Assembly: GCF_006968745.1 (NCBI RefSeq)
Contig: NZ_CP030118.1
Location: forward strand, 3,422,674 to 3,486,673
Direction of reading: 5' to 3'
Origin: Brasilonema sennae CENA114
GTDB taxonomy: Bacteria > Cyanobacteriota > Cyanobacteriia > Cyanobacteriales > Nostocaceae
DNA length: 64,000 bases
How positions within the stretch are numbered: the stretch's first letter is position 1; every line of letters starts with the position of its first letter. The notes beneath the pieces are model-generated. The model ran no database searches and had not been told where the DNA came from. It saw only the letters and a program-made list of their open reading frames with translations. The position numbers and the translations under genes are program-made. Below are positions 18,362-26,827 of the stretch, piece after piece.

Positions 18362-18577
18362 ATGAGTAAAAAAATGCAATCTCGTCCTAGCACTGATTTA
18401 CCACCAATCGCGACAGAATATAACGGCAAAGACCGTAACGCTTTTGTGTTTGGTTTAAACCCCCAAGCCGAACTATGGAATGGTCGTTTGGCAATGATTG
18501 GTTTTCTTGCCTATCTAGTTTGGGATTTAGCTGGTTACAGCGTCCTGCGCAATGTTCTCCACTTGATTAGTTACTAG
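18362..18577 (+). CDS. hli: High-light-inducible protein (HLIP), gene 1 of 4
   Basis: 71 residues, CAB/ELIP/HLIP family. Single chlorophyll-binding helix with ELWNGRLAMIGFLAYLVWDL: Glu, Asn and Arg ligate chlorophyll and pair helices, and small residues allow packing. HLIPs bind chlorophyll and carotenoid in the thylakoid and dissipate excess energy near photosystem II assembly complexes. N-terminal 30 residues polar and stromal. It differs from the three following copies in the first 20 residues and at the C-terminus (HLISY). First gene behind the HLR1 site, weak ribosome-binding site. Confidence 0.93.
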   Translation: MSKKMQSRPSTDLPPIATEYNGKDRNAFVFGLNPQAELWNGRLAMIGFLAYLVWDLAGYSVLRNVLHLISY

Positions 18578-18650
18578 TTATAAGTTTTGGCTAGACGTAG
18601 AATTTTACGTCTATTAATCAAATATCAACTTAATTTTAGAGGAAAAAACA

Positions 18651-18863
18651 ATGAAAACTCCTGAAACTCGCCCTTCTACCGATGTAGCAGCTGTTGCTAA
18701 AGCTTACAATGGCGTAGACCGTAACGCTTTTGTATTTGGTTTAAACCCCCAAGCGGAACTGTGGAATGGTCGTTTAGCAATGATTGGTTTTCTTGCCTAT
18801 CTAGTTTGGGACTTGGCTGGCTACAGTGTTCTGCGTGATGTTCTGCACTTCATCGGGTACTAG
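18651..18863 (+). CDS. hli: High-light-inducible protein (HLIP), gene 2 of 4
   Basis: 70 residues, one-helix chlorophyll-binding protein with the same ELWNGRLAMIGF motif and ending VLHFIGY. Protein identical to the next two copies. At DNA level it differs from them at four silent positions (codons for N, G, D and A in the segment around YNGVDRNA). GAGG before the ATG is a good ribosome-binding site. It is the oldest copy within the 286-bp tandem array. Confidence 0.93.
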   Translation: MKTPETRPSTDVAAVAKAYNGVDRNAFVFGLNPQAELWNGRLAMIGFLAYLVWDLAGYSVLRDVLHFIGY

Positions 18864-18936
18864 TCAGAAATTTTGTAGAAACGTAGAATTTTACGTCTAT
18901 TCATCAAATATCAACTGAATTTTAGAGGAAAAAACG

Positions 18937-19149
18937 ATGAAAACTCCTGAAACTCGCCCTTCTACCGATGTAGCAGCTGTTGCTAAAGCTTACAACGGTG
19001 TAGATCGTAACGCATTTGTATTTGGTTTAAACCCCCAAGCGGAACTGTGGAATGGTCGTTTAGCAATGATTGGTTTTCTTGCCTATCTAGTTTGGGACTT
19101 GGCTGGCTACAGTGTTCTGCGTGATGTTCTGCACTTCATCGGGTACTAG
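18937..19149 (+). CDS. hli: High-light-inducible protein (HLIP), gene 3 of 4
   Basis: 70 residues, identical in protein to genes 2 and 4 and, as far as I can read, identical in DNA to gene 4 over gene and leader. Same fold and role as gene 1: thylakoid photoprotection by pigment binding. The 73-bp spacer before it includes ACGTAGAATTTTACGT, a small hairpin found in every spacer of the cluster. Confidence 0.93.
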   Translation: MKTPETRPSTDVAAVAKAYNGVDRNAFVFGLNPQAELWNGRLAMIGFLAYLVWDLAGYSVLRDVLHFIGY

Positions 19150-19222
19150 TCAGAAATTTTGTAGAAACGTAGAATTTTACGTCTATTCATCAAATATCAA
19201 CTGAATTTTAGAGGAAAAAACG

Positions 19223-19435
19223 ATGAAAACTCCTGAAACTCGCCCTTCTACCGATGTAGCAGCTGTTGCTAAAGCTTACAACGGTGTAGATCGTAACGCA
19301 TTTGTATTTGGTTTAAACCCCCAAGCGGAACTGTGGAATGGTCGTTTAGCAATGATTGGTTTTCTTGCCTATCTAGTTTGGGACTTGGCTGGCTACAGTG
19401 TTCTGCGTGATGTTCTGCACTTCATCGGGTACTAG
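19223..19435 (+). CDS. hli: High-light-inducible protein (HLIP), gene 4 of 4
   Basis: 70 residues, identical in sequence to gene 3 at DNA and protein level. Last gene of the cluster: repeat identity ends about 17 bases after the stop (TCAGAAATTTTGTA, then divergence). A terminator follows 57 bases later, so genes 1-4 probably form one transcript. Duplication raises dosage of one HLIP without sequence change. Confidence 0.93.
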   Translation: MKTPETRPSTDVAAVAKAYNGVDRNAFVFGLNPQAELWNGRLAMIGFLAYLVWDLAGYSVLRDVLHFIGY

Positions 19436-19492
19436 TCAGAAATTTTGTACAGACGTAGTATCTACAGCAGTCTTAAATCATTCGTGAGAAAT

Positions 19493-19534
19493 AAAGTCTC
19501 CGACTTGTTGTGAAAAGTCGGAGACTTTGTTTTT
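19493..19534 (+). terminator. Terminator of the hli cluster
   Basis: A 14-bp perfect stem AAAGTCTCCGACTT / AAGTCGGAGACTTT (19493-19506, 19515-19528) with an 8-base loop and a TTTGTTTTT tail. Confidence 0.9.
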
Positions 19535-19881
19535 CTATTCTCACAGCTTTTGAACAGATTGGTATAGCTCCGTTTTACATACTCAAATATAGGCAGACTA
19601 CTACACACGGCTTTAAGCAACTCTACTTTTAGCATTTGCACGCTTGAATAGTAGAGTTATTCGCCGATGCTGTACTACCAGACACCCCTATCCCTCCAGA
19701 ATTAGTTAGTTAATTTGGGATTACTTTTAGTTTTAGATTAAGCAGAGCTTAATCTTTATGATGATAGTTCAATTAGTCCGCAGGAGTTTTGAATAATTTA
19801 TTAATAATTTTTATATATAATTAAGAGTCCTTAGCTGGTCTTATCACAATTTTCTGAGACTCGTGAGTAGTTGCCAAAGGC
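19535..19881. other. Spacer, no gene seen
   Basis: AT-rich DNA between the hli terminator and the mini-IS630. No supported coding frame or RNA. Confidence 0.5.
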
Positions 19882-19942
19882 TACTCCCCTCCCACTACAA
19901 GATTACCTATAATGATAAGTAGGGTGTATTGTCAAAAAATGT

Positions 19943-20329
19943 ATGGTTACTCGAACTCATCTGTTAAGCGATTGCCTACGGCAGAGCTACGCTTAACGCC
20001 TACTGGACTTAGAACGGTGGAAGAGTCTGTATTACAAGCATCAACAGCAATATATACGTCAAAGACTGTTAGCAATTAAATACTTATACGAAGGTAAAAT
20101 TCAAGAACAAATTGAGATTGAGTTTATTTATACTCCTCCTTATTCTCCGGATTTTAATCTAGCCGAATATATTATTCATCTTTTAAGGCTTGAAGTCTTA
20201 CATCATCAACCTGTAGATACAACAATACAACTTGTTCAACAAAAACTAGAAAATTTCCTGATGATTAAACATGTTCAAACCCCTGAGCAAATTCAAAATA
20301 CTATTGAACACATTTACCGCTTAATTTAG
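19943..20329 (+). pseudogene. IS630-family transposase, internally deleted and interrupted
   Basis: The N-terminal codons MVTRTHL (19943-19963) are cut by a 35-bp palindromic repeat that introduces a TAA. The frame resumes LLDLERWKSLYYKHQQQYI and joins directly to the C-terminal catalytic part IEFIYTPPYSPDFNLAEYII, ending EHIYRLI. Most of the DDE core (first two Asp) is missing; the third acidic position in the PPYSPDFNLAE motif remains. Not functional. Confidence 0.8.
19963..19997. repeat. 35-bp small dispersed repeat inside transposase
   Basis: Starts GTTAAGCG and ends CGCTTAAC, a perfect 8-bp terminal inverted repeat, with core ATTGCCTACGGCAGAGCTA. A near-identical copy at 53620-53649 interrupts a different transposase gene. 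Confidence 0.8.
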
Positions 20330-20628
20330 GTAATCTTCTGGTGGGAGGGGAGTAAGATGTTTGCTTTTGAGCAATTTATTCTGTTGATACTCAAAAGCTA
20401 TATCCTCAGAATAGTTAATAAGATTTGTTTATAAATCAGTAGTTGCTTATTACTAATTTTCCTAGTATAGTGATTCTGCTAGTTAAGAATATATATCAAT
20501 AAGCTTTCTAGCCGAGGTTAATAGACGAATAGCAACCAGCTAACAATTCCACAAAGTAAACGATTTTCTCCTCTGACTTAGCCCAAAAAGATACAAGCTA
20601 ACAGGAGCATCTACTTCCAACAAACCAT

Positions 20629-20664
20629 AACCGCTGTACAAAAGACGGGTACAGCGGTTTTACT
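20629..20664 (+). terminator. Terminator-like hairpin without an upstream gene
   Basis: Stem AACCGCTGTA / TACAGCGGTT (20629-20638, 20650-20659) followed by TTTTAC on the plus strand. No coding frame lies in 20355-20628, so it may end a short RNA or be a repeat. The rest of 20355-20777 shows nothing further. Confidence 0.5.
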
Positions 20665-20777
20665 TTATGAATTTGAGTGCGTTTATATTGAAGCTTTACA
20701 AAGAAATAGTATTATGGATACGCACTCGTATTCGCTTCGGTTGCTGGGACGGTTATTTAATCGGACATGATATCACA

Positions 20778-21464
20778 TTATCCGAAGGGGACAATATTAG
20801 GTATACCTAGTACTGAACAAGGAAAGTTAGAACCAAGCTGTTGAACTATCGGATGATTAACGGAATTACAGCCAAGTAGTAGTAAATTTGCATCTTCTGA
20901 TTTAACAACTTTCCTAAGTTCCTTGCCTATAGAACCAAAGCGAAGATGAGCTTTAAAAGAACTTCTCCATTCTACAGCGAGAATACTTGCTTGGCGAAGA
21001 ATACAATCTGCTTGTGTAAATTTATCTATCAAGATTTCTTGGCAATAGCCTGCTTTATCCTGCATTTTTGGTTGAGTTATCACACCTGTGTCAAACGCAA
21101 GTGAGGAAAAGCTAGTTGAACAGTGTGGTGGATTTGGTTCCGTAACATGCTGATTGGGAAATTTCTCTATTTGTAAAACATCTTCAGGATGAGTTTTATG
21201 ATTTTGCTCGATCACATAGACGACTTGAACTGTTACTTGCGCCTTTGTGGCTAAACGTGTTTGATGAGCTATTAATAAGGCAATATCTAAGGCGGTATGA
21301 CTATTCGGAGAACTGTTATAACCAACGATTAAGTTAATTGATTTTGCTGATTGCTCCTGTGCAGAAAAAGCTGTTTCTGGGACGGAGAGAAGTACCATTT
21401 GATCAATTAAATCGTCTCTTGCGATCGCGTTTTGCAGACGCACCAAGATGGGTTTAAGATTCAT
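20778..21464 (-). CDS. Universal stress protein family (UspA-like)
   Basis: 228 residues, one Usp alpha/beta domain. INLIVGYNSSPNSHTALDIAL matches the N-terminal strand and helix with VGYNxSxxSxxAL, and the C-terminal LLLGCNSVNHPIVQQLGSNF resembles the ATP-binding GxxG-x(9)-GS(V)xxxL region in degenerate form. Extended by about 80 residues in the middle, as in cyanobacterial long Usp variants. Cytoplasmic nucleotide-binding stress protein. It lies 115 bp downstream of the ABC transporter ATPase on the same strand and may share its transcript. Confidence 0.75.
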   Translation of the reverse strand: MNLKPILVRLQNAIARDDLIDQMVLLSVPETAFSAQEQSAKSINLIVGYNSSPNSHTALDIALLIAHQTRLATKAQVTVQVVYVIEQNHKTHPEDVLQIEKFPNQHVTEPNPPHCSTSFSSLAFDTGVITQPKMQDKAGYCQEILIDKFTQADCILRQASILAVEWRSSFKAHLRFGSIGKELRKVVKSEDANLLLLGCNSVNHPIVQQLGSNFPCSVLGIPNIVPFG

Positions 21465-21579
21465 AACTTTCTAACCACGCTAAAGAAAAATTTACAAAGA
21501 AAATAACTCGTTTGTCGTTAGTAACCCGTTATTGCCTAGAGAATGATGAATGGCAAATTATGAATTACAATTTTTTAAA

Positions 21580-22416
21580 CTACTCGTCTTGGGTAAAATA
21601 CCGATCTAGAAAGTTGAGCGCATAGTTGCGGAGTTCATAGTATTCTTGTGAGTTCCTCATAGCATTGCGATCGCGTGGATGAGGAAACGGTACTTCCAGT
21701 ATCTCCCCAATATTAGCTGCTGGTCCATTCGTCATCAGAACAATGCGATCTGACATATAAATAGCCTCATCCACATCATGAGTAACCATCATCACTGCTT
21801 GTCGGTGATGTTCCCAAATATCTAATACTTGTCGCTGCAATTTTCCGCGAGTTAGTGCATCTAAGGCTCCAAAAGGTTCATCCATCAGCAACATTTTTGG
21901 GCGAATTGCCAATGCTCTGGCAATACCCACCCGCTGCTTCATACCACCAGAAATTTCATCAGGATATTTATCTGCTGCTGCTGTTAAATTTACCATTGCC
22001 AGGTGTTGGTTCACAATGCTAATTTTTTCCGAACGATTAGCATCTTTTAGCACTTCGTCTACAGCAAGCCGGATATTTTCCCGCACAGTTAACCAAGGTA
22101 AGAGCGAATAGTGTTGAAACACCATCATACGCTCTGCTCCTGGTTTATGAATTTCTTTGCCATCTAACCGTACCGAGCCAGAAGTCGCTTTTTCTAATCC
22201 TGCTACAATTTTCAAAAGTGTAGATTTTCCGCACCCAGAGTGACCAATTATAGAGATATATTCATCTTCGGCTATTGTTAAATTAACGTTATCTAAAACA
22301 ACAAATCGATTGCCATCAGGTGTTGGATATGATTTATATAGATTTTCAATTTCTAAAAATCCAGTGTGCGGTACAGGCTTATCATAAGCATCTTTCGAGA
22401 AAAAGGTAGATTTCAT
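21580..22416 (-). CDS. NrtD/CynD/SsuB-type ABC transporter ATPase
   Basis: 278 residues. Walker A GHSGCGKSTLLK, signature SGGMKQRVGIARAL, Walker B MLLMDEPFGALD and H-loop VTHDVDEA are all present. Belongs to the nitrate/sulfonate/taurine ATPase class that energises import through a NrtB-like permease. AGGAG 6 bases before the ATG. No C-terminal solute-binding domain, so it is NrtD/CmpD-like, not NrtC/CmpC-like. Third gene of the permease, binding protein, ATPase set. The substrate could be nitrate, nitrite, cyanate, bicarbonate or a sulfonate-type compound. Confidence 0.9.
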   Translation of the reverse strand: MKSTFFSKDAYDKPVPHTGFLEIENLYKSYPTPDGNRFVVLDNVNLTIAEDEYISIIGHSGCGKSTLLKIVAGLEKATSGSVRLDGKEIHKPGAERMMVFQHYSLLPWLTVRENIRLAVDEVLKDANRSEKISIVNQHLAMVNLTAAADKYPDEISGGMKQRVGIARALAIRPKMLLMDEPFGALDALTRGKLQRQVLDIWEHHRQAVMMVTHDVDEAIYMSDRIVLMTNGPAANIGEILEVPFPHPRDRNAMRNSQEYYELRNYALNFLDRYFTQDE

Positions 22417-22536
22417 TTAACACTCCTATAAGACTCTATTTATGAATTATTTAAAAATGACATGAGTTCTTTGTAAATAACAACGGACTAATTGCAAAGT
22501 ACAGTCAATACAATCTAATTGATCTAACTCAATTGA

Positions 22537-23949
22537 TTAAGACAGAAAAAAAGATTTAGGAGCGTTAGCTCTTATTTGAAAACTCTTAAGATACCCCACT
22601 GGATCACTGGGGTCAAAAGCTTTTTTGTCGATAAATAGTTCAGCTTGCTCTACCTTGTAATCTTCTTTTGGACATTCAATTCCCATTTCAGCAGCAATTT
22701 CTCGATATAAGTCAGTTCGCCAACCTTTACGCGCTACTTCTTCAGCATTTTTGGGAATTTCTTTAATTTGTCCCCAGCGAGCCGACTGAGTCATTAGCCA
22801 AAGACTCTGAGATTGCCAGAGAAATGTTGAATGGTCATTTGGTGTTTTAACAAGATTAGCAGGTTTTTCAAAGAAAATTGTTGTTTCAGGAGCTTTCCAA
22901 ACTCGTTTTTTATCATCAAAACCACCATAATTGTAGTTACCGACAATAGCCGCTTCTGTTAATTTGAGTTTTGCTCCCGTATACGATTTACTCGTGAGAA
23001 TTTTAGCGACTTCCTCCCGGTTTTTTGTGTCACTACAATACCGACAAGCTTCTATCATTGCTTTAACCAAAGAGCGATAAGTTTTGGGATTATCTTTGAT
23101 GAAAGACTCCATGACACCTAAAAGTCTATCTGGGTGTCCTTGCCAAATTTCTCTCCCTTGAGCGAAGGTGAAGCCAATTCCTTCATTACCAGTAATTGCT
23201 CGTGAATTCCACGGTTCAGCCACCATGTAGCCTTGCATCGCCCCAATTCTCATATTCACCACCATCTGTGGAGGCGGGACAATGATAATGCGAAATTCTT
23301 CATCAGGAGCAACTCCAGCGGCTGCTGCTAAGTAGCGGACAAAGTATTCATAAATAGCCGAACTCAGCACCACAGCCCAAACTCGTTTTTCAGCTGGTAA
23401 TTTTTCAAAATAATTGCGAAAATCTCGTCCAAACTCTTCTAAATTGCCGTTATAGTCTCGCCAAGGACGCACCCCAGACTCCCACATTGCTTTATTCATC
23501 GTCATCGCATTACCATGACGATGAATTGTCATCGCTGCACACAGGGGGGCATGACGTGCGCCTTCTGCACCAGTTCTGGCGTTGATCACTGCACCACTCA
23601 CAACTGGTGAAGCATCAAGGCGTCCAAAAATAATACCATCACGAGACGTCGCCCAGCTTGCTTCACGGCTGAGGGTGACGTTTAAACCATACTTGCGGAA
23701 AAACCCTTTCTCCCAGGCTATAGCAAAGGGGGCGCAGTCATTCACCGGTACGTATCCCACTGTAATATTAGGTTTTTCTAGTGTCTTGGGATCTACGACT
23801 GGTTCCACCGCCGACGCCGCTTGTGACAGTCCTTTAGGGGCACGATTAGCATTAATGGCACAAGAAGAAAGTCCAGTTGCAAATGCTGTAGCGCCTAGCC
23901 CTGTGATAAAGTCTCGTCGCTTCCAGTTATTTGTGTTATCGTCGCTCAT
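22537..23949 (-). CDS. NrtA/CmpA-family substrate-binding protein
   Basis: About 470 residues. The Tat signal begins NWKRRDFITGLGATAFATG and is followed by LSSCA, a lipobox-like Cys, so the protein is exported folded and probably lipid-anchored in the periplasm. The mature part follows NrtA/CmpA: NITVGYVPVNDCAPFAIAWE, FGRLDASPVVSGAV, VPPPQMVVNMRIGAMQGYMV, AEPWNSRAI. This family captures nitrate, nitrite, bicarbonate or cyanate. Start chosen at ATG with AGGAGG 6 bases upstream. Gene order here is permease first, unlike nrtABCD and cmpABCD. Confidence 0.88.
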   Translation of the reverse strand: MSDDNTNNWKRRDFITGLGATAFATGLSSCAINANRAPKGLSQAASAVEPVVDPKTLEKPNITVGYVPVNDCAPFAIAWEKGFFRKYGLNVTLSREASWATSRDGIIFGRLDASPVVSGAVINARTGAEGARHAPLCAAMTIHRHGNAMTMNKAMWESGVRPWRDYNGNLEEFGRDFRNYFEKLPAEKRVWAVVLSSAIYEYFVRYLAAAAGVAPDEEFRIIIVPPPQMVVNMRIGAMQGYMVAEPWNSRAITGNEGIGFTFAQGREIWQGHPDRLLGVMESFIKDNPKTYRSLVKAMIEACRYCSDTKNREEVAKILTSKSYTGAKLKLTEAAIVGNYNYGGFDDKKRVWKAPETTIFFEKPANLVKTPNDHSTFLWQSQSLWLMTQSARWGQIKEIPKNAEEVARKGWRTDLYREIAAEMGIECPKEDYKVEQAELFIDKKAFDPSDPVGYLKSFQIRANAPKSFFLS

Positions 23950-24225
23950 GAACAACCTCCTGCGGCGAAATGACTCAGAATATTAACTAGGGACAAAAGT
24001 TCTTGTTTGGACTGTCAGATATTTGATTCGTGTATACAAATAGCAGGTAGGCTGCTTGTTATACAGTCAGCTTGTTCTTGAAATTTTAAATAGCTTATCT
24101 GTCTGACCCCACACAATTCATTAGCTATTGAAAAAGGTCAGATTTCATCAAAGGTAATAATATGGTGGTGCGATAATGCAGTGGAACGCACCATATATAA
24201 TCAATGACTGACCGCTGATGAAAAC

Positions 24226-25077
24226 CTAATTTGAAGTTACCGGGCGACGAGTGACAAAAGCTTGTATTCTGCCTATGGCATAATCAAGCAACAGTCCTGT
24301 TAAGCCAATCACTAGAACAGCAAGAAAAACGGAATTGAGGTTCAAGCGACTCCACTCATCCCAGACAAAAAAGCCAATTCCAACACCACCTGTGAGCATT
24401 TCTACTGCAACGATAACTAACCAGGCAATGCCTATACTAATTCGTAAACCTGTAAAAATGTATGGTAAACTTGCAGGCCAAATGATTTTTGTAATTCTTC
24501 GCCAAGCGGGCATTTCTAGAACTCGTGCTACATCTATATAGTCTTTGGAAACACTGGAAACTCCCAAAGCAGTGTTAATAATTGTTGGCCACAGAGAAGT
24601 AATGAAAATCACAAAGATTGCCGATGGATCTGCCAAATTAAAGATTGCTAGAGCAATAGGAAGCCATGCTAGAGGTGATACTGGCTTGAAGATTTGGATA
24701 ACGGGATTGAGAATCATCATTGCCGTTCTTGACATCCCGATGAGAAAACCAACAGGAATAGCTACTAAAGCACCTAGAGTAAAACCTAATAAAACCCGAC
24801 GAATACTCGCGATTAATAGCCAGCCAATACCTAAGTTACCTGGTCCTCTTTGAAAAAATGGGTTCAGGATGTAATCTAAATTTGCTGCTAATGCTTCAGG
24901 TGGCGTGGGCATTAACTCATGATTGGCAAGGGCAATAATCCACCAGACAACAATAACGCCCAAAAAACCAACCAAAGGTAGCAAGAAAGCGTCCCGTACA
25001 ATAACGGGTTTAGCGCGTTTCCAAGCTGTTCGACTAGCAACCGCCAAAATGGCAGCTACGTTTAGTTGTAACACCAT
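24226..25077 (-). CDS. NrtB/CynB-like ABC transporter permease
   Basis: About 283 residues with six predicted membrane helices. The ATPase-contact EAA loop is in the segment YIDVARVLEMPAWRRITKII followed by WPASLPYIFTGLRIS. Closest by feel to NrtB/CmpB/SsuC. N-terminus set at ATG (MVLQLNVAA) because GAGGT lies 6 bases upstream; an upstream TTG is in frame. First gene of the transporter, separated by 276 bp from the binding-protein gene. Confidence 0.88.
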   Translation of the reverse strand: MVLQLNVAAILAVASRTAWKRAKPVIVRDAFLLPLVGFLGVIVVWWIIALANHELMPTPPEALAANLDYILNPFFQRGPGNLGIGWLLIASIRRVLLGFTLGALVAIPVGFLIGMSRTAMMILNPVIQIFKPVSPLAWLPIALAIFNLADPSAIFVIFITSLWPTIINTALGVSSVSKDYIDVARVLEMPAWRRITKIIWPASLPYIFTGLRISIGIAWLVIVAVEMLTGGVGIGFFVWDEWSRLNLNSVFLAVLVIGLTGLLLDYAIGRIQAFVTRRPVTSN

Positions 25078-25617
25078 TGATGACCTCAACAGACTTCACG
25101 CAGGTACAATTAGTCCGAGCAGTACCAGCCAAGGATACTGATGAGATCACAACATTACAATCATGCTGTCTCTTCAGTCTCCTCTCATTGCCTACGAAGT
25201 TAGCTGACGGGCTAGGGTTGAGAGATACCCCTCTGATAGAAGGAAAAAACAACAAGTGAAAAGATACATCTACTGTTTGTTTCTTCTAGTAAGATACGCC
25301 CCATACTTTGGTTCCTCCGCTCCAACTTATGCAATGCAATTCATTGGATTAGGCTGACTTACTCTGATTTATGATAAATGTAACACCAGCAAACAATGGC
25401 GTCAAGCAACCCTAGGATATACTTTTTTTGGCTAGAAAACAAGTATTCTTAGAAAGGAAATTCATTTATTTTTAGATGAATAAAGATGATTTGGATATTA
25501 TGTATTTTTATTTCTAATTATTACATCTTTTTAGTAAAGACAATGTAATACTCCTATGCTTAGGATGTAGATCATAGAATGATTTACTCTATTTGTATGT
25601 CTATCCACCCATAAGTG
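25078..25617. promoter_or_regulatory. Divergent promoter region of transporter and sensor kinase
   Basis: 540 bp between oppositely directed genes, AT-rich, no coding frame supported. I looked for an NtcA box (GTA-N8-TAC) and saw no convincing one. Confidence 0.4.
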
Positions 25618-26811
25618 ATGAAAGATTTTAGTCAATTGCTGCGGGATCAAACTCAGAGGATTATGAAACAATGGGTGGAAGCTGTTCGTCGGGATAAAAA
25701 GATTTTCAGCACCAATCATCTAAGCCGTACAGCTATTGAAAATCATCTTGATCATGTCCTCTTGGCTCTAGCAACTGTGCTTTCTCAATATCAAGATGAT
25801 GAAGTTCAATCCCTAGTTCAAGCAAGTTTAGAGCATGGGATTCTTAGGGCTGAACAAGGTTTCGATGCAGCAGAAATTGCACTAGAGTATCGGCTTTTGC
25901 GTAACACCATATTTGTCACTTTAGAACCGGAATTCCTGAAAGCATCAGCAAAAGAAGTGATGCGAGCCGTGCATTTGATTGATATGGTGTTAGATGAAGC
26001 AATAGCCTATTGTTTCCAAAGTTACACAGAACAGCGATTAACAGAACTAGAGCAGCTGCACAATCAGTTAACCCTTAATAATCAGGAATTAACTCGCTTA
26101 GTGCGAGCAAATCAAGATAATTTATCGTATCTCGCGCACGAACTCAAAAACCCATTAACTTCGATTATTGGTTACTCAGATTTGTTTTTGCGCTTACAAC
26201 GCCAAAAATCAGAGGAAAAAAATTCCTTTAGCCATCTAGAACACATTGACCGCGTGTTACGCAGTGGGAGACAATTAATTCACCTGATTAACGATGCACT
26301 GGAGATTTCTCGCTATGATGCAGGGCAGATGAAACTCGAACCAGAACCAACTCAGGTGTATGAATTAATTATAAATGTCTACGAAATGCTGGAGCCTTTG
26401 GCTACTCAAAAAAAATTACAAATTGTTATTGATTGCAACCGTGCTCCTGACGAAGTTGTAACAGACCCGTTACGATTACAGCAAATTGTAACAAATCTTG
26501 TTAGTAATGCGATTCGCTACACAGAGTCAGGAACGGTAAAAATCAAGTGTGAAACTTTAGACATTAGCAAGTGGAGTGTTGCAGTTTCAGATACTGGAAT
26601 TGGAATTGAGCCAGAAGATCAAGTACAGATTTTTCAACCTTACTTTCGCATTGGTTCTGGTAGTAAATCCTTCCTTCCCAATAGTACCGGCTTGGGCTTG
26701 GCAATCGTTTCACGGCTGATAAAACTGTTGCAAGGTGAAATTAGCTTAGTCTCCCAAATAGGAGTAGGTTCTACTTTCACTGTGACTTTACCGTTAAAAG
26801 TAGAAGTGTGA
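25618..26811 (+). CDS. RsbRD_N-containing sensor histidine kinase
   Basis: About 397 residues, soluble. Residues 5-135 form an RsbR N-terminal-type helical sensor (SQLLRDQTQRIMKQWVEAVR, HGILRAEQGFDAAEIALEYR). This is followed by a short coiled coil, HisKA with the phosphoacceptor His in LAHELKNPLTSI (about H174), and a HATPase domain with N box NLVSNAIRYT, DTGIGI and STGLGLAI. Autophosphorylates and passes phosphate to an unknown response regulator. No regulator gene adjacent. Signal unknown; the sensor class includes haem-binding members. Divergent from the nitrate-type transporter, so regulation of it is possible but unproven. Confidence 0.88.
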   Translation: MKDFSQLLRDQTQRIMKQWVEAVRRDKKIFSTNHLSRTAIENHLDHVLLALATVLSQYQDDEVQSLVQASLEHGILRAEQGFDAAEIALEYRLLRNTIFVTLEPEFLKASAKEVMRAVHLIDMVLDEAIAYCFQSYTEQRLTELEQLHNQLTLNNQELTRLVRANQDNLSYLAHELKNPLTSIIGYSDLFLRLQRQKSEEKNSFSHLEHIDRVLRSGRQLIHLINDALEISRYDAGQMKLEPEPTQVYELIINVYEMLEPLATQKKLQIVIDCNRAPDEVVTDPLRLQQIVTNLVSNAIRYTESGTVKIKCETLDISKWSVAVSDTGIGIEPEDQVQIFQPYFRIGSGSKSFLPNSTGLGLAIVSRLIKLLQGEISLVSQIGVGSTFTVTLPLKVEV

Positions 26812-26827
26812 GGTGTATATCTGACAT

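Larger units (their letters stand above)
18651..19450 (+). repeat. 286-bp tandem repeat carrying hli
   Basis: Genes 2, 3 and 4 start exactly 286 bp apart (18651, 18937, 19223). Each unit is the 213-bp gene plus a 73-bp spacer with its own ribosome-binding site. Units 2 and 3 of the array are identical; unit 1 has a few substitutions. Such arrays expand or contract by unequal recombination. Confidence 0.9.
19882..20354 (+). mobile_element. Internally deleted IS630-family element
   Basis: 473 bp. Inverted repeats of 28 bp, 26/28 matching (TACTCCCCTCCCAC... at 19882-19909, and 20327-20354 on the other strand), ending in the TA dinucleotide that IS630/Tc1 elements duplicate. Contains only a shortened transposase remnant. 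Non-autonomous; could be moved in trans by a full-length relative. Confidence 0.85.

Noticed and set aside
18651..19450. Could the regular 286-bp spacing be a CRISPR or structural repeat array?
   Set aside because: Each unit is a complete hli gene with its own ribosome-binding site; there are no short repeats with unique spacers.
21580..25077. Assigning the transporter to nitrate, bicarbonate or cyanate
   Set aside because: The binding-protein family is shared by all three and I cannot verify ligand residues without an alignment.
25078..25617. NtcA box upstream of the nitrate-type transporter
   Set aside because: No GTA-N8-TAC with a properly placed -10 was found by eye; only partial matches with wrong spacing.
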